A DNA stretch of 64,000 nucleotides from contig CM055103.1 of the NCBI GenBank assembly GCA_029204225.1, forward strand, positions 6,134,852 through 6,198,851, in the 5' to 3' direction. Source of the stretch: Diphasiastrum complanatum. Taxonomy: Eukaryota > Streptophyta > Lycopodiopsida > Lycopodiales > Lycopodiaceae. The notes under the pieces are model-generated. The model had not been told where the DNA came from. It searched no databases and saw nothing but the letters and a program-made list of their open reading frames with translations. Numbering within the stretch: position 1 is the first letter of the stretch; the number at the start of each line of letters is the position of its first letter. Shown here in pieces: positions 1-11,061 of the stretch. Both the position numbers and the translations under genes were made by a program.

Positions 1-25
1 TATAGTCATATACATAGCTTTAAAG

Positions 26-690
26 TTAACAAACTTTAAGTACAAAAAGCTTTGATCTAAACTTATCAAACTTTTCTCCAACAAGTGGCTTAGTGAAAAT
101 ATCAACTAGTTGTTCTTCTGTGCTACAATGAACAACATGGATTTCACGACTCAACAGCCTCTCACGTATAAAGTGATACTGAATCTCAAAGTGTTTAGTT
201 CTCGCATGGAACACTGGATCCTTTGTTAGTTGAATGCCACTCTGATTGTCGCTATGTAATGTCGTGAGATTTTTCTACTTCATGCCAACTTCTTCCAAGA
301 TTTGTCTCAAACATATAGCTTCCTGTGCTGCACTACACATTGTCTTATACTCTGCTTCTGTGGTGGATAGAGCAATTGTACTTTGCTTCTTACTAGACCA
401 GGAAAAGCAACTACCACAAAACTGGAATACATACCCTGTGGTGGATCTACGATCATCATAGTCACCTCCCCAATCCTCATCCACATAGCCACACAACTCA
501 GGTAAACCATCATGCTTCTTGTAAATCAAGCCATAATCTGAAGTGCCTTTCACATAACGCAAAATGCGTTTAGCTGCCTTCCAATGTGTTTCCATACGTG
601 ATGCCATAAACTAACTTACAATGCCAACAACATAGCATATATCTGGTCTAGTCGTGGTAAGGTAAATCAAGCTCCTTACTAACTGCCTAT
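26..690 (-). pseudogene. Cop-1 RNase H and C-terminal tail
   Basis: [18 protein letters not shown] (about 695-640) leads after a stop near 625 into [42 protein letters not shown] and then, after another stop, HARTKHFEIQYHFIRERLL and VDIFTKPLVGEKFDKF. These are the standard RNase H and tail blocks of copia polyproteins. The tail stop is at about 26, so the polypurine tract and 3' LTR fall outside the window. Confidence 0.88.
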
Positions 691-709
691 ACAGTGTAGC
701 ATCAAATGA

Positions 710-1672
710 CTATGACTCATAAAACTTAGAAAGCTTTTTACCTGGTTCAATGGGAGTATTCACTGGTTTGCAATCCTGCAACCTAAACCTGTGTAGCAAC
801 TCTTTGACATACTTCACCTGTGTTAAACCCACTTCGTGTCCTTTTTGCCACACCTCTACTCCAAGGCAATAATGCATCAGGCTTAGATCTATCATCTTGA
901 ATTGTTCCATGAGGTCTTTCTTGATCATGTCTATTATCTCTTGATAATTTCCCGTAGTAATCAGTTCATCAACATAAAGAGCAATCAAAGCAACCATACT
1001 ATCAAAGGATAAGACATATAGATTTGGATCCAAATGTGTTCTCACCATCCCCTTTGAATGAAAGTAGGCATCAATCCTGCTATACCACGCACGTGGTGCT
1101 TGTTTAAGACCATAAAGTGCTTTCTTCAGGCGACATACTTTAGTTTCATGTCCCTTTTACTTTACCTCTTCTTCTAACTCACCATTTAGAAGAGCAGATT
1201 TCACATCCATCTAATGCAAAGGCCAACCAAAATGTGAAGCTAAAGCAAGAAGTAGACATAGAGTATTTCACTTACATACTGGCACAAAGGTCTCCTCATA
1301 GTCAATGCCTTTACTTTGTGCATACCCTTTGATCACCAATCTTGCCTTGTGCTTTGCTATACTTCCATCTACATGATACTTAGTCCTGTATACCCATTTG
1401 AAACCAATGGGTTTCTTGCCAACTGGTGGTTCTACTAAGTCCCATGTGCTATGCTTAGCAATTGACTCCATCTCCTCTCCCATGGCCTTGACCCAAATGT
1501 CATCATCCTTCGCTTCACCATACGTCGAAGGTTCTTTGCTTTGAATAATGCTAGATAGGAGAGCATAATTTGCTTCATACCTTTTAGGTTGTGTCTTCTC
1601 TCTTGTTGATCTTCGTAGCTCTCCCTGGCTAGATGGTCCTGGAAAGTCATCCATATTGCGGCTCTCCAACAA
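710..1672 (-). pseudogene. Cop-1 reverse transcriptase
   Basis: The piece 1672-1268 encodes the start of the copia RT (WVKAMGEEMESI through KWVYRTKYHVDG to YAQSKGIDYEETF). After stops at about 1265 and 1160 it continues through [19 protein letters not shown] to the 112-codon piece 1048-710. The catalytic box reads LYVDELITTG, so the second aspartate of YVDD is glutamate, which should abolish polymerase activity. The piece ends at KLSKFYES followed by a stop. Confidence 0.85.
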
Positions 1673-1975
1673 TCTCTCAAACCACTAAGGGAGCTTCCTG
1701 TCATGTAATCAGCTTCCTGGTGAAAATGTATCCCATGATACATCCTTCTCCTTGTGTTTGTCACCTGCAACTTCAATCCTTCTTGCACCAAAAGGTTTGT
1801 CCCTACCTCTCCAACCTGTCTCTTGAGGTTGAGTAGTAGTATCTTGAGATGTATCCTCTTTTTCATCACTTGGAAGGTCAATGAATGGATCATCATCAGG
1901 TGGTATCCTCACTATACCATCTTTTCCACTAGATGTATCTACCTTCTCAGCATCCTCAACTTCATACATCTTGGA

Positions 1976-2719
1976 TTAATCGAAGATAACATCACGACTT
2001 ACATGGATTTTGTTTTTCGCTGGATCAAAACATCTATAGCCTTTCACACAATCATCATATCCTAGGAATATGCACTTGATAGCTTTTACATCAAGTTTAC
2101 GTCTCTCTTCCTTAGGAACGTGTACAAAGGCCTTACATCCAAAGATTCGCACATGGTTCACCTTTGGTTTCTTCTTTGTGAATGCTTCCTCAGGTGTTAT
2201 CTTTGGTATGGCAATGGTAGGACTTCTATTTTGAAGATAGAATGTCGTACTGCATGCTTCTGACCAAAAATCTTTTGGTAGTTTCATCTCAGCTAGCATA
2301 GATCTGGCACTTTCCACAATCATACGATTCTTGTGCTCAGCTACACCATTGAGAGCAAGAGTATGAGCTTGTGTATATTGTCTTTTAATCCCACATTGAT
2401 CACAAAGATCATTGAAGTCATTAGACTTGTACTCACCTCCACTATCTGATCTTAGGACTTTTATCTTCCTACCTGTCTGATTTTCGACCAATGCTTTGAA
2501 GCTCTTGAAATTGTCAAATGCATCTGATTTCTTCTTCAAGAAGTAGATCCACGTCTTAGGTGACATATCATCAATAAAGGTCATGAAATAGAAGGCTTTA
2601 CTTAAGGACATGGTCCTCATAGGCCCGCATAAATCTGTGTGGATTAAATCCAGGATGTTCTTTGCTCTTGCAACACCTCCTTTCTTGAACTTCTCGATGC
2701 TGCTTCCCATATACACAAG
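1976..2719 (-). pseudogene. Cop-1 integrase
   Basis: The copia integrase core (rve) is readable: HTDLCGPM, then the first catalytic Asp in MTFIDDMS, the second in VLRSDSGGEY, and the DDE Glu region GVAEHKNRMIVESARSML. This is followed by FWSEACSTTFYLQNRSP and the C-terminal IFLGYDDCVKGYRCFDPAKNKIHVSRDVIFD block. A Gln-Asn pair expected before GVAE has drifted (ALNGVAE instead of QQNGVAE). The frame ends in a stop at about 1976 and resumes, shifted, in an acidic linker toward the reverse transcriptase. Confidence 0.85.
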
Positions 2720-3821
2720 ATTCGCACATCGATTTCAAGTGATCTTTTATGGTAGGCAATCTTGCTACCATCTCCAATTTTCTCATCAAACTGAGGCTTC
2801 CCAAGTTCAAGTGATCAGGCCTCTTATGCCACAACTTGGTTTGCGATGGAATGGATGATACAAGTCCATTTTGCCCCTTGATTGTAGCATTCAACCTGTA
2901 CAATTTTGTATTGGGCTCACTTACTCCATCCGCAATAACTTTGAACTTTTGGTTCACATCTTTCACAAAGCAACGATCATGGGCGAATTCTACTTTCAAC
3001 TTTTGATCAGTAATGACTCCAACAAAAAGTAGATTTTTCTTCAAACTTGATACGTAAAGTACCTCCCTGATCATTTTGCTTTTGCCATCAGGTAGTTGGA
3101 TTGAAACAGTGCCTATCCCCTTGATCTTGCACACCTCACCATTTGCTTGTGAAACGGATGTTCCATTATCCAACACTTTCAAGCTACTGAACCAATTCTT
3201 GTTACCTGTCATGTGTCTTTTGGCTCCCGAGTCAATATACCACGCTTGATCATCTTGATTAGATGACAATGCAGATATGAAGATGCTAGAGTCTTCAATA
3301 TCACCCTCATCGAGAAGGTTACCTGCTTGTTTTGGTTTTCCCTTCCCTTGTTCCGCCAGGAATTTGCGACCACAATGGAAGCACTTGCCTTTCTTCTTGG
3401 TCTTATTGGAAGATCCCTCATCCTCCTGAGACTTGGCAAATTGTCTAGCTTTCACCATTTCTCGTCGTTGCTCTTCCTGCATCAAGATTCTTGTGAGCTC
3501 GTCAAAGGTTGGCAATCTTTCTCTTGATGCTATTCCTCTCACAAACATCTGATAGGGTTCTGCAATGCCGCAGAATGCATTGTGCACCAACTCCACATCA
3601 CGTATGCGCTCACCAATAGAATGCAGTTCATCCCTCATTATCTTGATTCTGGTCATGTATGTTTGAATGTGCTCTCCTTGTTCCATTCGGGCCCTATTCA
3701 GCTTTGACTTCAGAAACATGATTCTTGACGGATTTGACGTCTCGAACTGCTCCTTTAGCACATCCCATGCCTGTTTGGGTGTAACAGCATCACAAATGTG
3801 GGTAATGATGTGATCCTTCAC
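2720..3821 (-). pseudogene. Cop-1 gag C-terminal half, protease and GAG-pre-integrase
   Basis: An open frame of about 365 codons carries the UBN2-type gag helix region (HICDAVTPKQAWDVLKEQFE), a damaged zinc knuckle that keeps only CFHCG before jumping to unrelated residues, the retropepsin active site as WYIDSGAKRHMTG, and the GAG-pre-integrase block LWHKRPDHLNLGSL ending CESCVYGKQHR. The zinc knuckle has lost its second half, so an RNA-binding gag would be defective. The frame is lost near 2725, and the integrase continues in another frame. The usual gag start (M...FDGTNY.WK) is absent. Confidence 0.85.
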
Positions 3822-3836
3822 TGATTTCGTTCCCTA

Positions 3837-4204
3837 GTCAATCCACATTCCTGAAATCGCAATTACTACTGTGTTCATTGTTTTTCTTACTATTGATAGA
3901 GACATCGTTTTTATCGTAATCGCCTCTCGTGTTCTGCTTCCGTCATGTCCGCTGCAATTGTAATCAATCATAGACCAAGCAGACCATCGTTTATACACCA
4001 GCATCTTGGAACAGCAAGAAGCAGAATTCGACTGCAGTATTTGAGAGAGGCCAAATACATTGACATAGCACATGTTGTGAAGCTATATGATTAAGGCGTC
4101 TATTGTCGGACATTAATCTTAGTTAGTTACAAGCAATTTTCGTATTTTGCGAGAATTATACTATAATTGTTTTATCTGTTAATCCCAGATATCATTCCTA
4201 GAGC
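3837..4204. other. No supported gene
   Basis: AT-rich sequence between Cop-1 and Cop-2. A 79-codon minus-strand ORF at 3834-4073 runs in from the truncated gag side but shows no gag homology. It could be leader sequence of Cop-1. Confidence 0.5.
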
Positions 4205-4369
4205 AAGCACATTGAGATAAAGTATCATTTTGTAAGAGAAAAAGTATTTGAAAGGGATAATATTCTAATCTTTTGAATATCAGAGTTCATGGCAACAGAT
4301 ATCTTCACTAAAGCATTATTATTCGACAATCATTATAAGTTCACCAATATGCTCAATTTAATACCTTAA
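4205..4369 (+). pseudogene. Cop-2: copia RNase H tail fragment
   Basis: On the plus strand the codons read KHIEIKYHFVREKVFERD, one stop, then FMATDIFTKALLFDNHYKF and a stop at 4367-4369. This is the conserved C-terminal end of a copia polyprotein (compare [18 protein letters not shown] in Cop-3). The rest of the element is missing upstream. It sits directly before a polypurine tract and LTR, as expected for the 3' end of an element. It is on the opposite strand from Cop-1, so the two are separate insertions. Confidence 0.8.
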
Positions 4370-4390
4370 TTTTTTTTTTTTAAAGTTCGT

Positions 4391-4760
4391 ATAAGGGGGA
4401 GTGTTAGATCTCATTTCTAAAATCATTTTAATGTGGAACTACTCTTCACATTGTCGAGACAATGTCGAAGGTTTCGAGACCGTCTGCAAAAATACACGTA
4501 TTGTTGTTACCAAATTACGGACGAAGCAGATATGATAGTGGAGTCTTATCCACTAGATATTTCGGGTCCAATCCCATATCTCTACATGGCACCTGCCAGG
4601 TGAATAATGACACATTCCTTTAGGGCAAGTTCAAAAGATTTATTCATTCTTCTTCTTCTCTTCTTTGTTCCTCCATAGGCGTAGACAGATCATCTATAAG
4701 CTATCGTGATTATAGTTTGTGTAAGAGCGGAATTTATAGCAGGATTAGATGCGCTATTAT
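4391..4760 (+). repeat. Cop-2 polypurine tract and 3' LTR
   Basis: The polypurine tract ATAAGGGGGAG (4391-4401) is followed by TGTTAGATCTCA, a typical LTR start at 4402. The outer LTR edge is not resolved; I place it near 4760 by the loss of LTR-like promoter and pyrimidine-rich leader features. Confidence 0.6.
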
Positions 4761-7380
4761 TATAGTGCAATATGAGCAATACAGACTACTTTCGACAATT
4801 TGACACATGACTTGCCTTGTTTATTGTTTCTGTTATTCATGCTATTATGATCTGAGTTTTGATAAGTGGCAAGGAAGTGGTCTTTCTCTATCATTCATTT
4901 TCCACACTTGTGAATGATAATAAGTTGTGTTTATGATAGTATCAAATTAGTTCGTTATTAAATTAACTATCGTTTCTATTGTTGAACATATATAATCGAA
5001 CTCTTATTGTCGAATATGCAGCTTATTTTCCAACATACTCATGGCATTGCTTCCTTTCAAAACCAAATTGCATTGTTCATTTGGTTTGCTACTATTGCGA
5101 TTATCTTCAACATAGAGTTTTCTCTTTTTCTCTTTCTACCCTTTCCCTTTTGCTCTATTGATTAACATTATGTTTCTAGGGGACTTTATGGAAACATGTT
5201 AGTTTCATTGGCACATATTCAAGCTGGTTACACTTTGGCAATTGTGGAAAAGGGTACGCTTAGAAATATGACTTCAATTACTCTTATTTAGTGCTTGAAA
5301 AGTGTTTTACAAGCTTTTGGTTATATGCATATGTTATTTGATTGATGCAAGGTGTTTCATTTTTTTTCTTGGCGTAATCTATAATGATTATTAATTTGAT
5401 TGGGGAGACCAACCTTCCTAGGTGTTGTGTTGAATTGTGTCCATTCCCATTTAGAATACCCTTAGTAACTAGGGACCTCTAGATTCCTAGTTCAATGCTT
5501 GATTTTGATTTGTTTTTTTTTTACATAACAAACAGTCTTAGTCACTTGAAAAACAAGTCAACTTCGTATTTCTCCAATAGGAATACCTATGGTGCTTCAA
5601 GAGTGCTTCTAGTTTTCGTGACAAATGATTAGCTAAAATAAAGATAAAGCCTTCAACCACATGTATCTCTAGTGGGTTGGAGATGCACATCCAAAATTTA
5701 GAGCTTTATAAGGAAAAAATTTGAAAAGCATATAGCTAGAGAATAATGTGTTCAAATTCATGCCCTTAATGTTGAAAATTGGATCATCCTTATGAGTTGG
5801 CCCAATAGAATCCATTTTCATACAATTGAAGGATTGCAACAAAAAATCAATGGAAAGTACAAGAGGGAGGAAGTAAGATAACACAACATGCTTCATATGG
5901 CATTAAAACTTTCTACATTGAAAATTTGAAATATTTGACTTAAATGACGACAGATCTATGGACTCCTTTGACACGAATAATACGAAGGACAAAAAGAGGA
6001 GCACATCTAAGGCAAATGTCTTTCCACCCAATCAATAAGTGTCTTGAAGAAAAAAGAGTAAAAGAAATATCTTACTCGAATGTGCCTTTTATCCATAGAC
6101 ACTTGTCAATGACGTGACTACGCAACTATATATGAAGAAGCATCAAAGAAGCTAAGTATGACCCTCAACCACTAATCTATCAAAGGAAAATCATTTACCA
6201 TTACACAATCCCCAAACACGTGCTTTTCATTGGTCTAGGTTACCACTCAACATCCTTATATTTCTAATGGATGAGTTGGATGTTTTGTGTGTAGTATGAC
6301 ATACATATCAATTCAATATTGTAAACATCGGAAGGGAAAATATCTCTTTCTAGGATTTTGACCAAAGCCAACGTAGAAAAAGATCTCCCACCAGACCTAC
6401 TACACATTTGCACTCAAAAGATCCAAGGAACCTAGATTAAATGTATCACCACTAGATCTCTCTAGGCAAGGCAAGGCTTGGTGTGCTTGTATAGCCTTCA
6501 TGCTACTAAGTTTAAAAGCACTACTCCCAAAAGTAGGTGAACTAAGGTATTGTCCTTGTTATCATGGCACTAAACCAAAGGCCTACCTTCTAGTTATGTT
6601 TCTTTGGGGTCGTAAAACTGGAGCTAGAAAGATGTTCACAAGTTTTTGTTTACCAAGATGAGAAAGACATCTTGCCAACTCCAATAACTTATTGGCACTA
6701 CACATATTTGTGCATGTCACTATGTAACCTTTGCACCTGTACTTTGGGTCATGTGAACCCCTAGTTTATTGGCCCACAACAACCTCTAGACATTAGAAGT
6801 GAGGCTAATGAGACCGTTGAGCCAAATAGTATCATGATGATGTATATGAGGAAGGATGATACCATTATCTACATGCTTTCTATTCCTTGAGGCACGAAGA
6901 GGAGGGTGTGGAAAAGCAAGGAGGTTAAGGTTTCCTAGTATTAGACATGTTGGTGTTGTGTAGCTACAAAAAGGTAGTAATGTGGTAATTGGCAAGGAGC
7001 TAGGCAAATTTGAATGTAATGAGGTGCATGTTGGATCCTACCCACCTACCTCCTCCTTCCACCAACAACATGGTAGGCACATGCCTCATCTTTCAATGTC
7101 ATGACATTTTAGGCCCTCCATCGTTGGATATCTCCAAAAACATTTCAGTTTTGCCATGTGCCTAATCTGCCATTGAAAAGTCTTCACATGATAGTCCTTA
7201 ACTGAATGCTTGGACTCACGCCTAACATCTATCTAGTAGCTCTCAACTAAAGGCTTTGACTCACGGCTAGCATGATCAACTAGCTCAAAAACAGAGTGTC
7301 TTTAGGTACCATATGTGGCCACTCGCGATTCTCCACAAACAACATAGCCTCTTAAAGGCGCACGAGATTTTTTGAGCCCA
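4761..7380. other. Intergenic stretch, no supported gene
   Basis: AT-rich sequence without recognisable protein homology except one possible isolated exon at 5180-5253. All ORFs are short and lack domains. From about 5900 to 7250 the sequence has scattered short repeats and looks like old transposon debris, but I could not assign a family. Confidence 0.5.
5180..5253 (+). other. Possible isolated exon
   Basis: A 74-base open segment lies between a good acceptor (tgtttctag) and a donor (gtacgc). It reads GLYGNMLVSLAHIQAGYTLA followed by IVEK. Amino acid composition is protein-like, but I do not recognise the family and find no partner exon within 2 kb either side. It may be a relic of a gene fragment, or chance. 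Confidence 0.2.
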
Positions 7381-7413
7381 CTGTCATTACATTCTAGATA
7401 AACTCGACTTGGT

Positions 7414-8060
7414 AGTTTGGACACGTGGTGACCATCCCAGTGGGTCTAAAAGTAAGATCGAACGTGTCACAGTCTGAAAGTAACGAGGAGCGAGGGCAAG
7501 CTAGATTCACCCGAGACACGGTAGATGGCGCCATGGCCCCTACGACAATTGAGGCCCAACAAATTTGGTCATATGGACATGTTCTTTTGAGAGAGGAAAG
7601 AGTTTGTTGACAGCATGTTGGGTGGCCCCACCCCCAACAACCCTCTGTGGGCGACAGCCCCCCGCCCCCAAATTAAAGCCACCGTTGAATATTTTAAGAT
7701 ATTCAGATTCGACCACGTGTCACAAACCGACGGTTCAAGATCTGCCAAATGGCGTCTCTGACGCGTGGCGCACATCGAGCGAGCGAGCTTAAAGCGCAGC
7801 CGGGCCATCGGTGCGGAGTGTCGCAGCGACACACGGCTGCCCATCCTCGTATCTTAAAAGCGCGGACCTTAGAGCCCTCCGCCGTTGGATTCTCTCAGAG
7901 GCGTCCAGATTCTGCCACGTGTTTATAATTGACAATAAGAGATTTTCCACGTGGCAATTTTGACACGTGGCAGAGATCGAAGTGATCGGACCTTGAGTAG
8001 CGCGTGCACGTATGCCCTATCGCCATCGCCACGGTAAAATAGAAAGCTCTTTTCTCTCTG
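7414..8060 (+). promoter_or_regulatory. G-box-rich promoter of the galactosyltransferase gene
   Basis: GC-rich island against AT-rich surroundings. It holds five exact CACGTG G-boxes (7422-7427, 7714-7719, 7916-7921, 7948-7953, 7964-7969), three of them within 54 bases. The 17-base module CAGATTC..CCACGTGT occurs at 7704-7720 and 7906-7922. A quasi-palindrome at 7616-7639 is followed by C-tracts to 7672. A pyrimidine patch at about 8045-8066 is a likely start region; I see no clear TATA box. G-boxes bind bZIP and bHLH factors in plants; which factor acts here cannot be told. Confidence 0.65.
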
Positions 8061-8203
8061 TCTGTGGATGGATCGATCCGACATCGCTTTGCTCTGCTTT
8101 GCTGTGTTGGATCAATTTGCTTTGCTCTGCTTTCATGGATCGGGCCACGCATCCCTCTCGAGCAATCAGGTGCACTTTTTGAAGATTTTTGCACTGTATT
8201 TTT

Positions 8204-8476
8204 GCATTTTTTGAAGATTTTTGCACTGTATTTTTTCGCTGTATACAGCAGATTTAAGCCTCAGCAGAAACACACAGAAAAAAAAGCGAACAAGCGTAGA
8301 AAAAACCAAAAAAAACCATCAGGATACAATGATTTTAGCACTTTTTGAAGATTTTTGCACTGTATTTTTTCGCTGTATACAGCAAATTTAAGCCTCAGCA
8401 GAATTACACAGACAAAAAAAAGCGAACAAGCATATAAAAAACCAAAAAAAAACGCATCAGGATACAATAATTTTGG
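8204..8476 (+). repeat. 134-base tandem duplication in the leader
   Basis: Two copies, 8204-8337 and 8338-8476, each starting GCA[C/T]TTTTTGAAGATTT, running through TTCGCTGTATACAGCA and AGCGAACAAGC to a CAGGATACAAT end. They differ at a few positions and in A-run length. A partial third start lies at 8172-8203. Confidence 0.85.
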
Positions 8477-8766
8477 CTATTTTTCTGTTATTATACATCT
8501 TTTCTCGTCTCATCTGCCTCTTTTCTCACCTCGCGATCTTATAATTTCGTCGTATTGCTGTGTTGTCCGTCTTTTTGGCTGTATCATCCATATTTTTGGC
8601 TGCATTATGCGTCTTTTTGCTCTATTATGCATCTTGCTTGCATCTTTTTTGCTCGATTGTGTATCTTTTGTGCTGTATTACGCCTCCAGTAGAAGTGCAT
8701 AGCTAGATCTACTGGTGGTATACTTGCAGCTTGTTTTTATTGGCTTATGCAATGCCTTGCTCGACT

Positions 8767-9800
8767 CATTTTACCATTATTTTGTTTCTAGATTGTATTT
8801 TCAGCTATATATATTTTTCCTTATCTCATATAAGATGGTGTAATGGCTGATTATGCTCTTGCTCAACTCAGTTTATAATTATTGGTTTCTGGACTTTACT
8901 TTTAGCTATATTATTCGAGTTCTATATGAAGATGGCTGGTAACCTCGCAGCTAATTTAATGTGGTTGCGCCATTTCATTTTCAGCTCGTTTTAGTATGAT
9001 TTGGTCGCTGCATTGTAGTTTGAGTTAGATTATGCTTCATCATTTCAGATGTTACGAATTTTCGATGCACTCTGAGTTGTATTATGCTTTAATTTTTTAA
9101 TAAGATGGTTTATTATGCTCTTGCTCAATTCCTTTTACCATTATTTGGTTGCTGGATTGTACTTTGAGCTTTATTATACTTTATTATCAGATATAAGATG
9201 GTGTAGTGGCTGATTATGCTCTTTTCAAAAGATGGTTTAATATCTGATTATGCTCTTGCTCAATTCCTTTGTACTTTAAGTTGTATTATGCTGTATTATT
9301 GGATATAAGATGGTGTAGTGGCTGCTAGACCTCTTGCTCAGCTCGTTTTACCATTAGTTGGTGTTTGGATTGCACTTTGAGTTTTATTATGCTTTACTAT
9401 CTGATATAAGATGGTTTGTTAACCCGGCGGCTAGTTCAATATGCTCATGCTATGTCTTGCTCACTTCAAATTGTCATTGTTTGGTTCCGATCTGATATTA
9501 AATGGCTGGATAATCCCGTCAGTAACATTTCACCATTATTTGGTGACTTCACTGCGCTCTCAGATATAGATTATCGTTGCTTATTTGATATAAGCTAGGT
9601 GGTTGAAATCTTCGCGAACATTATCCGTATTTGGTTTCTGGATTGTTCTTTGAGATGCATTAGAAGTTTTTTATTTGATAGAGGATGGCTGGTTAACCTC
9701 TTCGCGGACATTCTACCATCATTTGACAGCTGGAATACACTTCCAGATCTGTATTGGCGGTCTTTATGATATAAGATTGACCACTGTATTCTCGGTTTTT
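8767..9800 (+). repeat. Degenerate minisatellite in the leader intron
   Basis: About ten diverged units of roughly 70-115 bases. The core is ATATAAGATGGTGTAGTGGC, then TGATTATGCTCTTGCTCAA, TTTTACCATTATTTGGTT and GGATTGTACTTTGAG. Clear unit starts lie near 8829, 9100, 9190, 9228, 9302, 9403, 9494 and 9680. Units drift increasingly towards the right. Confidence 0.75.
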
Positions 9801-10893
9801 ATCTGTTCCAAGATGGCTGGTAACAACTGTACAATTTTTTTTTTAAGAGTCAAGGTTCTCTCTGCATCAATTTTCGCTTAATTTGTTTCTTCTGAGGCTT
9901 TTAATTAGCTTTTGAAAAATTGTTTCAGCAGCTCATGTGCTTATTGATCTTACGAATTGTTTTATTTATTCCCTATAATTAATCTTAATTATTGTCGTTT
10001 GTTGCGACTGGTCTGTCTAGTCCTGGAGTCAGATAGTTCTGCACCTTTCCGTAATCATCCTGTTGATTGAAGCCGATTATGCGCTGTCACCTATACATAT
10101 ACAAGTAAACTATTATTCTGGAAATTTTGCAGTTTTCGGTTGTTTTATTATAGCTGATCTTACACTACCACTGCGAGTAAAGTTAGCACACATCATCTTG
10201 CAGATTTGCGCAGCTTTCAGCTGTTTCACATTGCTCCATCTATATATCAGCAGTAAATATCTCAACAGTCTGCATGCTAAGTAAATATCCTCAGTTCAGC
10301 CAGTCTTATTGTTTTCGATTACAGTGTAAATGGATCCATTGTTGCCACTGTACTTACCTTACTTCCTATTCTCATAAACCACCGAACAAGGTTCAGATAT
10401 AGGCGTCTTAGACACACGCACAAGCTATACAACCTATAAACTAGGCGAAAATTCATCCAATTTCTACTTTTGCAAAGTAGCTTGGTTCAGATCAAGTTTT
10501 GACCGGAACCATGCTGCAGACATGAGTTAGTGGCTGTACAATGTAAATGTTTTCCATAGTCGGTATATATGGCGCATAATGGATCTACAGTGTATATTTT
10601 ATGCATCCATGAATATGTTGTGGATGTTGGATGCATCCATTGTTGCTACCGCAAAACAAAAAACGCTCTTCGTTAACTAAGTTACTTTCATGTAAACCTA
10701 GATGCTAGTCGTTTGCAGACCAATTTTAGTTACAAGTGTCGGAGCTGAAACGATTGAACTGATCCGTGATAATCATTTGAATCGACTTGAATCAAATTGA
10801 ATGATTGAATTTACATATTTTTGCCAGGTGAAAGTTTTCAGCAGCTACCAATCCACGAACACAACAGTCCTTAAGTGTGGCCAACATTTACGC

Positions 10894-11031
10894 ATGACCG
10901 TGATTGTTCGTGTGATGAGGGCGCTTGAGAAACGCAAGGTTTGTGCTGTTCAAAGCATTTCCTGCAACAGAAGAGTATTTCACTCAGTTGAAGAGAAACT
11001 TTCGAGGGCACTGAAGTTGCCATGTAACTGA
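10894..11031 (+). CDS. Upstream ORF (45 codons) before the galactosyltransferase start
   Basis: An ATG at 10894 opens 45 codons, rich in Arg and Lys (start MTVIVRVMRALEKRK), ending TGA at 11029-11031. That is 30 bases before the main ATG at 11062. It lies in the same inferred exon as the main start, after the acceptor at about 10828. If transcribed, it would reduce or condition translation of the main frame. Its peptide is not one I recognise. There is no comparative evidence for conservation. Confidence 0.4.
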   Translation: MTVIVRVMRALEKRKVCAVQSISCNRRVFHSVEEKLSRALKLPCN

Positions 11032-11061
11032 AATATTGAGGCCGTAGAAGAAAAATAAACA

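Larger units (their letters stand above)
1..3836 (-). mobile_element. Cop-1: Ty1/copia retrotransposon, truncated and decayed
   Basis: Read on the minus strand, the domains follow copia order: gag, zinc knuckle, aspartic protease, GAG-pre-integrase, integrase, reverse transcriptase, RNase H. The first half of gag is missing; homology starts at the VKDHIITHICD region near 3825. No primer binding site or 5' LTR is visible to the right. The 3' LTR would lie beyond the left window edge, because RNase H ends at position 26. Several in-frame stops and frameshifts (near 2720, 1975, 1265, 1160, 700 and 625) show it is not functional. The sequence between 3837 and 4204 has no gene I can support and may be the remains of its 5' end. 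Confidence 0.9.
8061..10828 (+). other. Transcribed leader or 5'-UTR intron of the galactosyltransferase gene (inferred)
   Basis: Between the G-box promoter and the coding start lie 3 kb with no long ORF, T-rich like a plant intron, ending in a plausible acceptor (ttttgccag at about 10828) followed by a 230-base leader up to the ATG at 11062. I infer a short non-coding first exon near 8060-8170 and a leader intron. The first donor is not certain. Two repeat arrays occupy much of the stretch. Confidence 0.45.

Noticed and set aside
6786-7007. 73-codon minus-strand ORF as a non-LTR element piece
   Set aside because: No endonuclease or reverse transcriptase motif is visible on either strand.
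8064-8702. Several 90-115 codon ORFs
   Set aside because: They span the 134-base duplication and T-rich leader; composition and repeats argue against coding.
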